In this document: piece after piece, positions 45,781-57,682 of the stretch | How positions within the stretch are numbered: position 1 is the first letter of the stretch | How the letters are laid out: each line of letters opens with the position of its first letter | DNA from: Pyronema omphalodes | Taxonomy: Eukaryota > Ascomycota > Pezizomycetes > Pezizales > Pyronemataceae | DNA: 64,000 nucleotides | Assembly: GCA_024516155.1 (NCBI GenBank) | Contig: JAJJXM010000024.1 | Coordinates: 124,001-188,000 of the forward strand | Direction: 5' to 3' | Position numbers and translations under genes: made by a program | The notes under the pieces: generated by a model | Seen by the model: only the letters and a program-made list of their open reading frames with translations | What the model was told of the DNA's origin: nothing | The model's database searches: none

Positions 45781-48700
45781 TATGTACTCCTCTTGTTATT
45801 TGGTTAAACAATTGTGATTATAAGACCATATGAGTCTATCTGATCTGTGGAATTCTTGGTCTGGCGTCGCGAGGATAGGTTGCTCAAAATGGCGTTTCGA
45901 TTCGACCAGTTAGTTAGCGATAGAAGAGAATTTTACAGCTTCTGCTATATTACAAAAAGACAATAGCCATGCTACAGAATGTTTTATTATCAGGGATATA
46001 TTGAAAACATTGGCGCTTTCCCTTCTGAACTTTGAATTCATTTCGGATATTAAACTTTATAAAAACGAGTGTCTTATTTAGTTTACCAAAGCAACATTTC
46101 GAATTCTTTTTGCTTCCCTTAGTAAGATTATAGGTTATCAGTGCACAACCTTCCAGGCCACATACCTGTCTGCTAATCCGAACGGCATCTATAACCCCTG
46201 CCAAGATCTCAGGAACACAGACTGAGACTAATCGCATAAAGTGCTATTCAAAGTCTTGTGGGTGAAAGAATTAAGATCAGACGGTGAATACCGCGCGCAG
46301 TCTCAGTCAGTCTCTGGGCGGAGTTTATTGTGGCTTTCGTGCCGGTCGTGTCAAGTGTCAACTGTTGACAACAACAACTAGACGCAGTCCGCAGATCTAC
46401 ACTTGCACATTTCTTGATAAAAACATCACCTCTTGGAACACCGGAATCTTTTTTTCTCGGATCCCGAATCTTCCGACAGCGGACACTGAACTCAGCACCC
46501 AAAGGTCGCCGGTTGCATGGCACTTTTTTTTCCCCGGTATTCCGTTTCCGATGTCAGCTGACCGAGCAGAAGCACGAAATTAACGAGGGGTAAATCGTTT
46601 GCAAAAGAAAGAAAAACTTCACTAGAGATAAAGAATTTTTTTATCTTCTCCGCAGTGCTGCATTTCACTTTCTCTCTGAAGGGTCTATCCGTTCTGTTGT
46701 AATCTATTAACAGTAGTGATGGTGCGTTTGATACAATATCTGGGATACCGGCGAGATGTACTAGGAGATCGTTACTACTTGCCAATATTTTCTTTTGAAC
46801 TCCAATGACGATTCGGCATCTTCAGAAAAAGAAAAATGACAAACGGTCGGCTAAATGCGAAGTACCTGAAGCGACATACCGACATTATGACACCGACCGG
46901 CCTCAAAGTATGACCAAGATCATGTAGGCAGAAAAAAAGTAGACACCACCGTTATATGCCAGATCATCACGTTTTCTAGTCCGAACGACAAGACGATGTC
47001 TGCAACCGAGAAATACATACACGCATACTCCCACGTTGTTGAAACGTCGTCCGATATTACATACATGCCTGAAAAGGTTTTTGGAATCTACCTTGACATG
47101 CTACAGTTACACAATAATTGCAGTTCTCGTGCATATGCTAGTAATGGTACCCTCGATTTATCATTCAAGATGATTTGTTATCGATGAACTTGTCATAAAA
47201 CTTATGCATATCAGCATATCTATTACTCGGTACATGTAATTGAAATTTTAGGCAATGTTTTCCGAAAGGGATAGTGCAATGATTATCATTTGTTAATGAA
47301 TATTTAATTTTTTTTTTCACCCCCTTTCTCATTCCTTGTCATACATTACTGGACATTTGGAAGAAAGGAGTGATGAGTATGTTAGTAGTAGTCTGATTTT
47401 CACCTGGTTATACCTGCCATATTCGGTGCCACTGCCAAGTTTCGTACTACATGCTTTGTCAAGTATACGCTATGTTAATACGCTACGCTCTGAAAAGGAT
47501 AAATTTGTTCATGACGGACGGAGTTGATGGAGAGTGCATGTTATTACGAGAATACGTTATATCTTGGCAACTTCGGAATACGTCTTTGTCGGATTACATA
47601 GACAGAAAAAGAATAGGGGAATGTGAGATAAGCTCGACTGCGGACACGGTTTCCACTATCATCCATATCAAGTATTAGCCACATTTAACTCAGTGCCAAC
47701 AACCAGCATCGCTATGAAATGATATAGGTATCTACGGTATATATGTATATGTATCAATATTTTTAAGCCGATAGTTGGCCAGCTACATGCATATAAGAAA
47801 CGCTAGAAATCTAAATAAAGTAGCCAGCCGAAATACTAAGATCTAAAATAAACTCACAGTACAGAGAGGCATGTCTCAATATTTTCGAACGTTTCTAGAA
47901 TATATTCCCTGTTAATGCTCACGCGGCGTTCAGGACGTTTTTGTAAAGCATCGACCGCATGACATGATATGAACATCACGGCAATTCTTGCTGCTGCTTG
48001 TGTGGGGGGACGGGGGATAGCCCAGGTACAGGTTCAGGGACAGATGGTTTACCGGCAATTGAATTGGGTATGGTCATTCTCAAATCAGTGGCACAGAAAC
48101 TTACCCCTCACGCACGTATCCGTGCAATACAACCTACAAAAAGTTGCACCTGGAAGCCGGCAATGTCAAGTTGCATTTTATTATGTACATACTATATACC
48201 ATCCTATGTACATTCGTTTATTGCATATAAAAAACGAGGATATTGTTTTATTATTATTATTAAACGGCTTGCAGGAAATGGCGTTTTGTGGTAGTCTTCA
48301 TCTTCATGTAAAATGCACATCTTTGTACCACTTCGTGGACAGAAAAGTTTCCACCCCATGCTTTTCCCTAATCGGCTTCTACCGATTAGAATTTGCCCTG
48401 CATGAACTGCTGCTTAGATGTCAGACAGATAAAGATGCCCGTCTGTCGCGCACCAATGAACCCCAGTGCTACTCATCAATAAAACAGTTCTAGTTTCCAG
48501 TAGCTAGACCAATCGCTCACACCCCACCCATCCTTACTCTTTATTACAACACTCCCACAACGAATCAAAAACTTTAAGAAAAAAGAATCTTTCGATCACC
48601 AAAGCTTAACAAGACTTACATTATTATAAATCAAAACCTCTACCCACCATCACAACCGACACCACCAATACTGAAACACATCTTTCGAAACAAAATACAT

Positions 48701-48803
48701 ACATACACAGGCTGTTCTTGTATCCTTTGTTCCCAACACTCAACACACATTCCGACTGCCTCTCCTCATCATCAGCCAAGTCAACCTATCCCCACCTTAC
48801 AAA
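45781..48803. other. AT-rich gene-poor region with possible gene relics
   Basis: Two stretches have protein-like pieces but no proper gene: a minus frame at 46492-46785 (no ATG; contains LLVHLAGIPDIV and PFREKVKCSTAEKIKKFF) that may be an exon or relic, and a plus frame at 47969-48493 that overlaps a second protein-like frame. 48500-48803 is the leader region of the next gene. Confidence 0.35.
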
Positions 48804-49181
48804 ATGGTCCCTACCACAGTTTTCGCCGCCGCCATGGCAAATCCCTTTTTCCTCCGTCCAAACAGCAGCAGATCAACGACCTCTCTATCCAGCACATCAT
48901 CATATTCACAATCCATACTACGTCGCGGTAGTGATACAAGCACAGCTAGTGCTAGCGATAATGAAAGTCTATACTTCAGCGAAGACTCAATCGATGTAAT
49001 TGACGTCAGCACATCAAATGCACCAGCCAGAGTTTCTTTCCAGAGAGCTAGAGTTGTTACAGTTCATAGGAAAACTACCGGCATTACGGATATTAATGAT
49101 ATCGAAAAATCGGGTGTCAGAGGAAAGTGTAGATCTTTCATGAGGAAGTTGAAGGCACGCAGACCGTCGATTGTCGTTTAG
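48804..49181 (+). CDS. small hypothetical Ser-rich protein
   Basis: A 125-residue single-exon frame following an AC-rich leader (48510-48803) typical of fungal promoters. Residues 20-70 are Ser/Thr/Asp-rich (SSRSTTSLSSTSSYSQS, SDNESLYFSEDSIDVIDV); the last 45 are basic and more ordered (RVSFQRARVVTVHRKTTGITDINDI...KCRSFMRKLKARRPSIVV). A second Met at residue 11 is an alternative start. No domain is recognised. Confidence 0.6.
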   Translation: MVPTTVFAAAMANPFFLRPNSSRSTTSLSSTSSYSQSILRRGSDTSTASASDNESLYFSEDSIDVIDVSTSNAPARVSFQRARVVTVHRKTTGITDINDIEKSGVRGKCRSFMRKLKARRPSIVV

Positions 49182-49239
49182 AGATTGGAATGCTGGGGAT
49201 ATGCGACGCGGGTCGGAGCAGCGTGTAGGGCGATGTAAG

Positions 49240-49330
49240 GCGGAGCAAAGTGAAGGGAGAAAGCAAGGCGATTTGAGAAGCAAGGCGATGTGAAAAGCAA
49301 GGCAAAACAAGGCAAAACAAGGCGAAGTAT
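49240..49330. repeat. short degenerate GCAAGGCGA-type tandem
   Basis: Words AAGCAAGGCGAT, AAGCAAGGCAAAA and CAAGGCAAAACAAGGCGA recur within about 90 bp immediately downstream of the small Ser-rich gene. Confidence 0.55.
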
Positions 49331-51247
49331 GAGCCAGGAAGCAAGGGGAAGTGACGTGATGTGAAGTGATGTGGATGGGTTAGGGATAGGGATAGGATGG
49401 GATGTATATTCAGCAGCCGCGATTTGATATTACGTGGAGAGGCGTTTGATCGGAGTTGTCTTCTTTCGTTCTTCTTTCCTTTTTTCACGAACACAATTAC
49501 ACACAACAAAAAAAAAGCACAAAACGGGTTATGGTATGGCGTATGGAGAAAAATGAATTGTTTTTTTTTTGTGGAAAGCTGTTTTGCTATTTTTGCTATT
49601 TCTTGTATATATTGGGATTGTCTTTGGGATAACAAATTTATGGGGGCGTTTTTTTTTTTGGAGAGAAATGATCTCATTATTGATTATTGATTATTCATTT
49701 GGTGTCGTATTTTTGCTCGATACATATTATACCTCTTGTGCAACTGCCATAAACATGAACATGAACTGGAGTGGAGATATTTTCAACCCATCCGGGGCTT
49801 GAATACAACAATACTCCGTTCGTAATGTAGCATGTCTGCCATGCGTAACATACATCCATACATATCTTTTTGCATGAATGATGAATGACATAAACTGAAG
49901 TGAAGATATATAAAGACAAAAAGCCATCCGGGGCTTCTTCGCCGCGATACTGCGATGGCTGATAGTATGGCTGATGATTACCCCAGACCCCGGACCCCAG
50001 AACTAAGGCTCCACTCACCCACCCACTCAGCATAACAAATAACAAATGATGGAATTATGTTTATACATAGTTTCTACCTACGTATATATATAAATATTGC
50101 TGACTCATTTTTCCATGCTATCTGGGGAAACAGCCACGGTGATAATGCCAGCCTCAATGACAGTTATAGCCATACCAGATAACATCATATCGGATAATAC
50201 CGTATCATACCATCATTATTTCCGAGAGCAAAGATCTACAATGCCCGTCTACCATAAGTTCTAGAATGCCTAATAACTTTATAATACCTGCACCAAAAAA
50301 GATAACTTGTTAGTAATGCCTGTCCGTGGCTAAGAATGCTTGTTGCACACCTCTCCAGGTATTTTGAAACTTTTAATGTACAAGCGGGCATTTTAAACCT
50401 TTTCTGTTATCTCTGATATAATATCCTTAAACTCATAATCTATGGATACACCATGTCATACACCACATCATTTATCATATCAGTTGCTATAATTTGTCAA
50501 ATCGATTACCCCCCCCCCCCCCCCCTTCCCCTGGTATACAACGCATTCTTCCTGTTACAGACCTCCTGTGATTCTATTACATCTCTTTCATCCCGATATC
50601 CTCAGCATGTTAAATCCTCCCCATAAATCCTCTCTCTATCTATGTACACCCCCACACCCTTACCCAAAGCCAGGTATGTATCAAAAACCCAGCACCATCA
50701 CAACTCCGTATGTAGTTAAATCTACCAACACTCGCGACCATGTATGTAATACCGCAGGTACAGATATAGATACATAACTGAAATGATATGAAATGATATG
50801 AACCATGGTTGGTTGTAGGTTGTAGGGTAATTTAGATCTATCTATATATGCAGGTTACACAGCTTCGATACATAGTAGCCACAACGGGAAAATAAATGCT
50901 AGCTCTATATTCTTAGACATTCCCCCGCTGCGGAATATTGAGGATGTATAAAGGATCCATATTACATATTACATAGTGCCCCTATTTCTTATTTATAGCG
51001 GTGTGATTATTATGATATGACATAACACGATATTAGTTAACCTCATCAAACCCATAAACCTCATCAACCCCATCAACCTCATCAACCCCATCACGCCCAC
51101 CATTCCCGTGATGATGATAATAACAACGACACAACATTCCCTACCCCCAGACTCCAATGCAACACCATAACCCTAACACTTAAGCAATCAATCAAACTGC
51201 TGCACTGGAGTTAACCTGATACAGATACCCCTATACCGTTCAATTGT

Positions 51248-51248
<1 letters not shown>

Positions 51249-51288
<40 letters not shown>
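51249..51288. repeat. T40 homopolymer
   Basis: Forty consecutive T on the plus strand. Confidence 0.95.
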
Positions 51289-51291
<3 letters not shown>

Positions 51292-51831
51292 CTGAGATGG
51301 AGATGGAGATAGATAGATGTCTACCACCGAAATTTATTATTCGATATACACAAACGTTGAAACGTCAAAACGGATGAAGCGGATAAAATGGATGAACTGT
51401 TCATGGCACCACAAGTGCTTCGCCGTCGGCATGACGACAGGCTAGGGGCCTAGGGCAGGACCCAGGTTGTTTGGTACCCGAGGTGCGTATGTAAGCAGAG
51501 TATGTAGAGTAGCGCGGGATGGTATGTATGTCGGTAGGTTGGTTATGTATGTATCAACGGTTTAAAATGGGACACTGCGGCTGGAGACTTGTGTTGTGAT
51601 TACATAGTGCAGATGCCGTGCAGTGGAGACGTTTCATGATGAACGGATGCGCGTGTGCGTTCAAAGAGCAACCAATACGCGTAGGTAGCTCAATATCGCG
51701 TCCTGTCACGTTCTGTCGCGTCGAGCACCGCAGTATACACGGTAAAGCCCCATCTACATCTACATCTGTATCTTCCCCGATCCTCTTCTCAATTTCCTCA
51801 CGCGTTCCCCTTAGGCAACCAATGATGAAAT

Positions 51832-51841
51832 AAAAAAAAAA
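51832..51841 (-). terminator. T10 run after U2 snRNA
   Basis: Ten A on the plus strand read as T10 directly after the U2 3' stem-loop. U2 is normally a Pol II gene, so this may be incidental rather than a terminator. Confidence 0.3.
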
Positions 51842-52030
51842 GGTCGCGTCAACTGGAGACAGTACAATACCAGTGACACAGTGGGTATCGACATGAGCAA
51901 GCACAGAGGTCAATTCCCGGGTTCCAAAAATAAGATTAATATAAGAAGGTTCAAATAGAACCGTTTCAGATATTAAACTGAAAAGAACAGATACTACACT
52001 TGATCTAAGCCAAAAGGCTGTGGGAAATAA
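51842..52030 (-). ncRNA. U2 spliceosomal snRNA
   Basis: The minus strand carries the near-invariant U2 5' region: CCTTTTGGCTTAGATCAAG, then TGTAGTATCTGTTCTTTTC containing the GTAGTA that pairs with the intron branch site, then CAGTTTAATATCTGAAA. A stem GGTTC-TATTT-GAACC takes the place of stem IIb, and ATATTAATCTTATTTTTGGAA includes the Sm-binding site. The 3' part has the stem-loop IV phrase CACTGGTATTGTACTGTCTCCAG. The total, about 190 nt, is normal for U2. The 5' end is uncertain by a few bases. It fits the many CTAAC-type branch points seen in introns of this window. Confidence 0.95.
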
Positions 52031-52123
52031 TTAGTATTCGTTGATGGTGATGGTGATAGCTTGGGGATGGTGAAGACGTACCAAAGAGAGCTAAAGATCG
52101 GAACTGTGGGAAGGAAAGATGGG

Positions 52124-52131
52124 TTTATATA
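52124..52131 (-). promoter_or_regulatory. TATA box upstream of U2 snRNA
   Basis: TATATAAA on the minus strand, about 95 bp upstream of the U2 5' end; comparable spacing is known for yeast snRNA genes. No other gene needs it. Confidence 0.5.
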
Positions 52132-52617
52132 GGAAGGTGGAGGGCGGGTAACCGCGTGGTGTCAAATCTCCGGGGAAATATGTGCGTGCGCAGCGCTAGG
52201 GCCGCTCTGATCTTTGGCCGAGATAGGAGCCTAGCGTGAGCATATGTACGCTTGTGCATTGAGACTTTGTCTACCGAGAATTTCCATTTCAGGCTTGTAT
52301 AAAAATGTTAACTTCGGACAGTTGACGCTTATGCCGATGATGGATTTGATTTGATTTGATTTTCTTGAACGTTCCCAACCTTCAGGTTATGACGTATGCT
52401 ACAGTCTAAATACATTTCGAGGCTCTAGCTGTTACCTTATAGTCTCGCTGGGATCCGCCCCAGGGCGTACTTCATTTCTTGGGCCTGTTGCCACCTCTCC
52501 TCTTCCTGCTGGTTTCCATTCTCGTCGTTATATTTTGGAGCCCTGTTTGCTCTTTTCCCACTCGGCACTCTCAACTTGACACTCTTGCCCCGTCATTCGT
52601 AACCTGCCTCTGTTTTG
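52132..52617. other. intergenic region
   Basis: Upstream flank of U2 and C/T-rich DNA leading into the pentanucleotide repeat; TTGATT repeats at 52347-52362. No gene. Confidence 0.5.
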
Positions 52618-53330
52618 CTCTCCTCTCCTCTCCTCTCCTCTCCTCTCCTCTCCTCTCCTCTCCTCTCCTCTCCTCTCCTCTCCTCTCCTCTCCTCTCCTC
52701 CTCTCCTCTCCTCTCTCTCCTCTCCCTCCTCTCCTCTCCTCTCCTCTCCTCCTCCTCTCCTCTCCTCTCCTCTCCTCGCCTCTCCTCTCCTCTCCCTCCT
52801 CTCCTCTCCTCTCCTCTCCTCTCCTCTCCTCTCCTCTCCTCCCTCTCCTCTCCTCCTCTCCTCTCTCTCCTCTCTCTCCTCTCCTCTCCTCTCCTCTCCT
52901 CTCCCTCTCCTCTCCTCTCCGCTCCTCTCCTCTCCCTCCTCTCCTCTCCTCTCCTCTCCTCTCCTCTCCTCATCCTCTCCTCTCCCTCCTCTCCTCTCCT
53001 CTCCTCTCCTCTCCTCTCCTCTCCTCTCCTCTCCTCTCCTCTCCTCTCCTCTCCTCATCCTCTCCTCACTCTCCCTCCTCTCCTCTCCTCTCTCCTCTCC
53101 TCTCCTCTCCTCTCCTCTCCTCTCCTCTCCGATCCTCTCCTCTCCTCTCCTCTCCTCCTCTCCTCTCCTCTCCTCTCCTCTCCCTCTCCTCTCCTCTCCT
53201 CTCCTCTCTCCTCCTCTCCTCTCCTCTCCTCCCTCTCTCCTCCCTCTCCTCTCCTCTCCTCTCCTCTCCTCATCCTCTCCTCCTCTCCTCTCTCTCTTCT
53301 CTCCTCTCCTCTCTTCTCCTCTCCTCTCCT
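52618..53330. repeat. (CTCTC)n-type pentanucleotide repeat, about 0.7 kb
   Basis: Almost pure TCTCC repeats with scattered interruptions (ATCC, TCCC, single-base changes). Because the unit has no stop codon in any frame on either strand, long artificial frames of Leu-Ser-Ser-Pro (plus) or Arg-Arg-Gly-Glu-Glu (minus) appear; none is a gene. Confidence 0.97.
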
Positions 53331-54875
53331 TCAGGTTTTTTTTTTCTTCTTTTTTTTTTACAGCATTATCCATCTTATTTACTCCAAACCGCTTCATGCT
53401 CATGCTCATCTTCAAATTCGATCAGTTTTCTCCATCCTATTCTCCTTCCTTCCAGTTCATTTTCCATAGCGGGAGCATTACTTACAGAACTCCCAACCGT
53501 ATAGCCAGTTTACCAGGTAAAATCGTAATCCAGGTAAACTGAACTGACAATTTACAGTTAGTTCGTGCAGTTTTGGTGTCCCGGGTACACAGTTTGTTCA
53601 GTTCAGAGGGGTCCATAGACCCAGGTAACTGCAGTGCACTGATTAAACGGACTCGGCAAATACAAACCACTTTAACGGCATCGGGAACCACTGCATGCAG
53701 GAATAAATAATGTATTCAACCTCGTTTGAACCCATCGGTGGCCGAGCCTGCCAGTATCCCAACCCTCATTCCACCAGCTTCTGGTAACCAGATTTCCCAG
53801 CCTTTACAAAACGGCTGTCAAAGTACTGCAGTCTATTCCCGCAATGAGCGCCGAGCCTGAGCTGCTGTTTTCCAAATGCAAGAAGATCATTATATCGGAC
53901 CGCCATTGAATGCAGGCAGATACTCTAGAAGTCATCGAGGGGCTCAAGAGCTTAAATCGTAGGCGTTAGTTTGAGTTGTGATTTCTGGCTACCCAATTAG
54001 GATAGAATTTTGTTATATATGCACTGAATAACATGTATTCCCCCTTCATAAACCAGTTCCTTTGGACAAACCATTTTTGGCAGTTTTAAATAGTTCAATT
54101 TGGTTTGCCAAGCCTTGTATTCTGTTAACTGGTTAACTGGTTTTCGCAGTTTATCCAGTTTATCCAGTTTATATTACTGATAGTAAACTGAACTGGGTCG
54201 CAGTGCAGTTCTCATATTACAACAGTCCGTACAGTCCGTTTTGGTCGTCATTTTAAACTGGTTGGTACGACTGGGGAGGGTCTGCATAGATTTAAGTTTT
54301 TGAAGGTTACATGGTAAGATGCGGGATTGCAGGATTGTAATTACATGCTAATTCTGCAGCTTCTATCGCTCAGGTTCTATAGCCCATCGCTCATCACCCA
54401 TTGCTCATCGCTCATCGCCCATTGCTCATCGCTCATCGCCCATCTTCTATAGCCCATCGCCTAGATTCTATCTTATGTCTTCTATCTTATGTCCACTATT
54501 TCATCCCATTTGATTCTTTATTGAAATACTGGCCATAGTCACACAGAACGACAATCTTATGGATCTATATCTCACAACCTCTTCATACTGAAAAATATCC
54601 GAGGTAGGGCTTATTTTATACCTTGTATTGGTATTGGTGAGAGAATGTGGACTCTGATGAGACGGGTTGTGAGGAGTACAATATTTCTTCTGACGGTGAG
54701 GAAGATATATGGATGCTCTATGCTCTTGCTTTCTTATTCTCTTGTTGAGAGATATACATACAGTGATAATCCGCCACTCTCCGCTGTCTACTCATCATGC
54801 CCATCTACTCCCACCTCCTCCTATGCTACCTCCTCCATACTTCACATTCCAACCCCCCCCCCCCCCCCACCCCTC
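53331..54875. other. intergenic region rich in AACTG/CAGTT words
   Basis: 53510-54260 is dense in AACTG and CAGTT words in both orientations, with an exact 13-mer (GTAAACTGAACTG) at 53534 and 54183, suggesting a degraded short element. 54373-54460 is a small minisatellite. No gene supported; the plus frames at 54645-55133 are complementary to the next gene. Confidence 0.5.
54373..54460. repeat. minisatellite of CTCATCGCCCATT-like units
   Basis: Two exact 21-bp units (54400-54420 and 54421-54441) preceded by a partial unit and flanked on both sides by TTCTATAGCCCATCGC (54375-54390 and 54446-54461). Confidence 0.85.
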
Positions 54876-56200
54876 CTATTTCCCCTCCTCCCCCTTCTCC
54901 TCCCTCCCAACAACCATCCTCCAAACAAACGCATACGCAGCATCACTAACACTCCTCTCCCTTTCCTCGATCGTGGCATTCCCCCAATCCTCAATCCCCC
55001 TCCCAAAAACAACCCTAAAAACCCTCTCCAAAACCTTCCTTTCCTCCTCATCCTTTATACTGGAATAAAGGTCAATAACATGTTGTGCCGTGGAATTCAT
55101 CGCAATCTCTGGTGCTGGCGCTATGTAGGATAATGCTTTCGGTAGGTCTTGGAGGAAAAGCTCGGCGGCTTCGAGACTGGGGAAGCCGGCGTGGTGCCAG
55201 TGTGCTTGGGGACCGAGGGGGAAGGGGAGGGGGAAGGGGGGTTGAGGGGGTGCGGTGGGGGTTGGTGCGGTTGGGGCGGTTGGGGGTTGAACTGCGGCTT
55301 GGAGTTCCACGGCATCTTGTCCATCAACCTGACTTGCTGCAGCATATTTTTCTGCAGCTTTTTCGTTCTGATTCTGTGGTTGATCCGGCCCTATCATCTT
55401 CACCTCCACCTGCACCTGCTCCCTCTCCCTCTCTGCCCGCTCCCTATCCATCTGCTCCCTCTCCCTATCCCTCTCCAGCCGCTCCCTCTCCCTCTCCACC
55501 ACCTCCCCCCGCTCCCTCCATCTCTCCACCTCCCTAACCCTCTCAATCAACCTCGTAACCATCTCCATACTCAACGCCACATTCCCGGCCAATTCCTTCC
55601 TCTGCTCACCAATTCCATGTTCGATCCTATGAACCCGAGTATCAAGGGATGCATGATGTGATACGGTACTTTCCAAGTGCGAGATCCGAGATTCTAGGGA
55701 TCTGAGCTGTGTGGAGAGGGTGGATAGGGTTGTGTTTAGGGCTGCGGTTTCGGAACGGTGGGAGGAGTGAAGTTTTTCGAGGGCTTTGAGGAGGTGTGGT
55801 GGAGATGGTGGGGTGGATGGAGAGGGTTGGAGTGCCTGCTTTGGGGGGCGTTAGCTGGAGGTTGGAAGTTGGAAGTTGGAGAAGAGGAGGGAGGGAGGGA
55901 AGGTCTGGATGGATCTTTTAGTGTGAATTGGGAATTGGGGATTGGTGATGCTCAGCAATGGAAGGGATGGGGGGATTGCAGAAGACCGATGAAGTTGAGT
56001 AACATCAGAGGGTATCCGACGCAGCCGCAACTCAAGCTTCCCACAAACCCCGAAATTCCAACCCCCCAAAAGAATCGTAATAAACATACCCGACCAATCT
56101 TCACCCACTTTCGCCACGAAAACCCACGACGGAATGCATAGCTAACACGCGATACCTTGGTCGTGGTCGTGCTCGCGACGCGTGCCGTTGAAGGAATCAT
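54876..56200 (-). CDS. coiled-coil Arg/Glu-rich protein
   Basis: The main exon 55835-54876 encodes 319 residues; it begins after a good acceptor (branch CTAAC, AAAGCAG) with ALQPSPSTPPSPPHLLKALEKL. A phase-0 first exon 56200-56090 (MIPSTARVASTTTTKVSRV...) across a 254-nt intron gives 356 residues; this 5' exon is the uncertain part. A heptad-like coiled coil (STLSTQLRSLESRISHLESTV, then MEMVTRLIERVREVERWRER) runs into an unusually dense Arg/Glu segment (ERERERLERDREREQMDRERAERERE), then a Pro/Thr linker and a helical C-terminal part (FPSLEAAELFLQDLPKALSYIAP...ERKVLERVFRVVFGRGIEDWGNATIEERERSVSDAAYAFVWRMVVG). No family is recognised. Confidence 0.55.
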
Positions 56201-56922
56201 CAAAAATTCTGACGTAGCGCGTAACGTCAGGGTTCTGGGTGGGTTTAGACTTTAGGCTTGGGCTTTTGGCTTTCGGCTTTTGGGAAGTACCATAGCTGCA
56301 CCATGCCAGGCACCGTCAGGCCAGCGCATAGCCGCCCGGCGCCGTACCTTGGTGCCTTGACCCGGCAAACAGCAGCAGCAGCAGCAGGCAGCACGTCGGA
56401 GATTTGTGTTGTATAACCACCCAGCCAGAGTATATACCACCAAATGCCACCATAAACGATAATACAATCAATTCCTCAATTAATCCGGTCCGGTGATCAA
56501 AAAAACACCACCATCTATCATCAAAAAAAAAAGAAAGAAAGAAATCTTAGAAAACTTAAAACTTGAACAACGCATACCGCAGCGCCGCACACTAACCCGA
56601 ACCCAAATGCACCCTACATAATAAAATAAAAAAACGCCAAATCACGCCATCCCTAGTTGTACATAAATAGTAAAACCAAACTTTTTTTCATAACCGCTAG
56701 AATCTTCAGTATGGAAGTGGAAGCGGTATGGTATCGCTATCATAGATACCATACCGACTGTACATAGCCAGAGCCAGCATCATGACCTTTGTTTCCTTCA
56801 GCCTTAAGCTGCTGTGGAGGGTTCAGGAAGCTTCAGAAAAGTTGTAGATAGTAGAAGCTGCTGTAGAAAGTCGACAGTAACCACAATCCAGCGTACCATG
56901 CTCCAAGCATACATCAAAGCAT
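56201..56922. other. intergenic region
   Basis: Contains an AGC repeat (56370-56388), A-rich patches and no supported gene. Confidence 0.45.
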
Positions 56923-57681
56923 CTAATCAAAGCTCCTCTTCCTCGAAACCCCACCACCACCATCACCACCGCACCCGTCCATATTTTCCCGATGTTTCTT
57001 CCCAGCAGTTTTCTGTGTGATGTACTCAAACTTCGGAACCATTTCCCCGGACGGATATCTTCTACACGCGATGCGTGCTTGTTTCTTGACGCCGTTGTCT
57101 TCGCCGCCTTCGGGTTTCAGCGCGGATTTGAGCTGACTTGCGTCCATGGATGTGGACTTTTTGAGGATGCTGCGTAGCGGGCGGGGAGGAGCTTGCGACG
57201 GTGGCGATGGCTGCGATGGGTGAGACGACTGCGATGGGAGCGACTGCTGCGATTGCTGCGAAGGGTGCGGGAGCTGCAACTGCAACGACTGCAACTCCAA
57301 CTGCGACTGCTGCGACTCCAACGACGGCGGGGGCGGCGGGTAATTACACTTCCCGCAACAACACCAAGCAGCTCTTAACCCCAACTCCAGCTCCAACGTT
57401 GAACCTACAGTATTATCACGATTCTATATTCTTCATCAGCAATCCACGCCATCTACCCCGAAAAAAAAACACTTGTTTTACTTATATGTACTTACCAAGC
57501 GACAACTGGCGACGGTGGTGGCAGCGGTGGTGGCGGCGAGAGAACACGAAACAACACCAGAAGGTCGTAGTTGTAGCTGCTGTAGCTGCGTTTTATTCAC
57601 ACCCGCACCCGACGACGAATCGGATTGAAGACCGTTACCTGGAACAGGGGATTTTGTCAGCAGGGATGCTGTGTTGGACAT
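56923..57681 (-). CDS. Ser/Gln-rich protein with N-terminal Cys cluster
   Basis: A small first exon 57681-57639 (MSNTASLLTKSPVP) is joined by a phase-1 intron (57405-57638; GTAACG...CTGTAG) to 57404-56923, giving 174 residues. A WCCCGKC cluster (about 26-32) may be palmitoylated or bind metal. Then come a Gln/Ser/Leu tandem (SQQSQLELQSLQLQL...SQQSQQSLPSQ) and a PP-rich stretch, a LRSILKKSTSM motif, and a conserved-looking basic segment (VKKQARIACRRYPSGEMVPKFEYITQ), ending in SRKRSFD, a likely nuclear signal. A longer exon 1 with donor GTAAGT at 57486 would shift the frame into a stop, so alternative splicing could give a truncated product. No family recognised. Confidence 0.5.
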
Positions 57682-57682
57682 C

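Larger units (their letters stand above)
49182..51831. other. long intergenic region with homopolymers
   Basis: No gene supported. Just after the preceding stop a GC-purine-rich stretch (49185-49370) repeats AAGCAAGGCGA-like words. A C17 run lies at 50509-50525 and a T40 run at 51249-51288. 51040-51100 repeats ACCTCATCAACCCCATC-like phrases. Confidence 0.45.

Noticed and set aside
46248..46785. Possible gene on the minus strand
   Set aside because: Protein-like in part, but it has no ATG and I could not find a consistent upstream exon; left as a possible relic.
51040..51110. CRISPR-like short repeats
   Set aside because: These are simple ACCTCATCAACCCC-type phrases without equal spacers in a eukaryotic genome; no CRISPR is expected.
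52479..53504. Long frames on both strands rich in Leu/Ser/Pro or Arg/Gly/Glu
   Set aside because: A TCTCC repeat has no stop codon in any phase, so the frames are artefacts of composition.
54645..55661. Plus-strand Pro/Ser-rich frames
   Set aside because: They are the complement of the coiled-coil gene; the minus strand has the coherent heptads and acceptor site.
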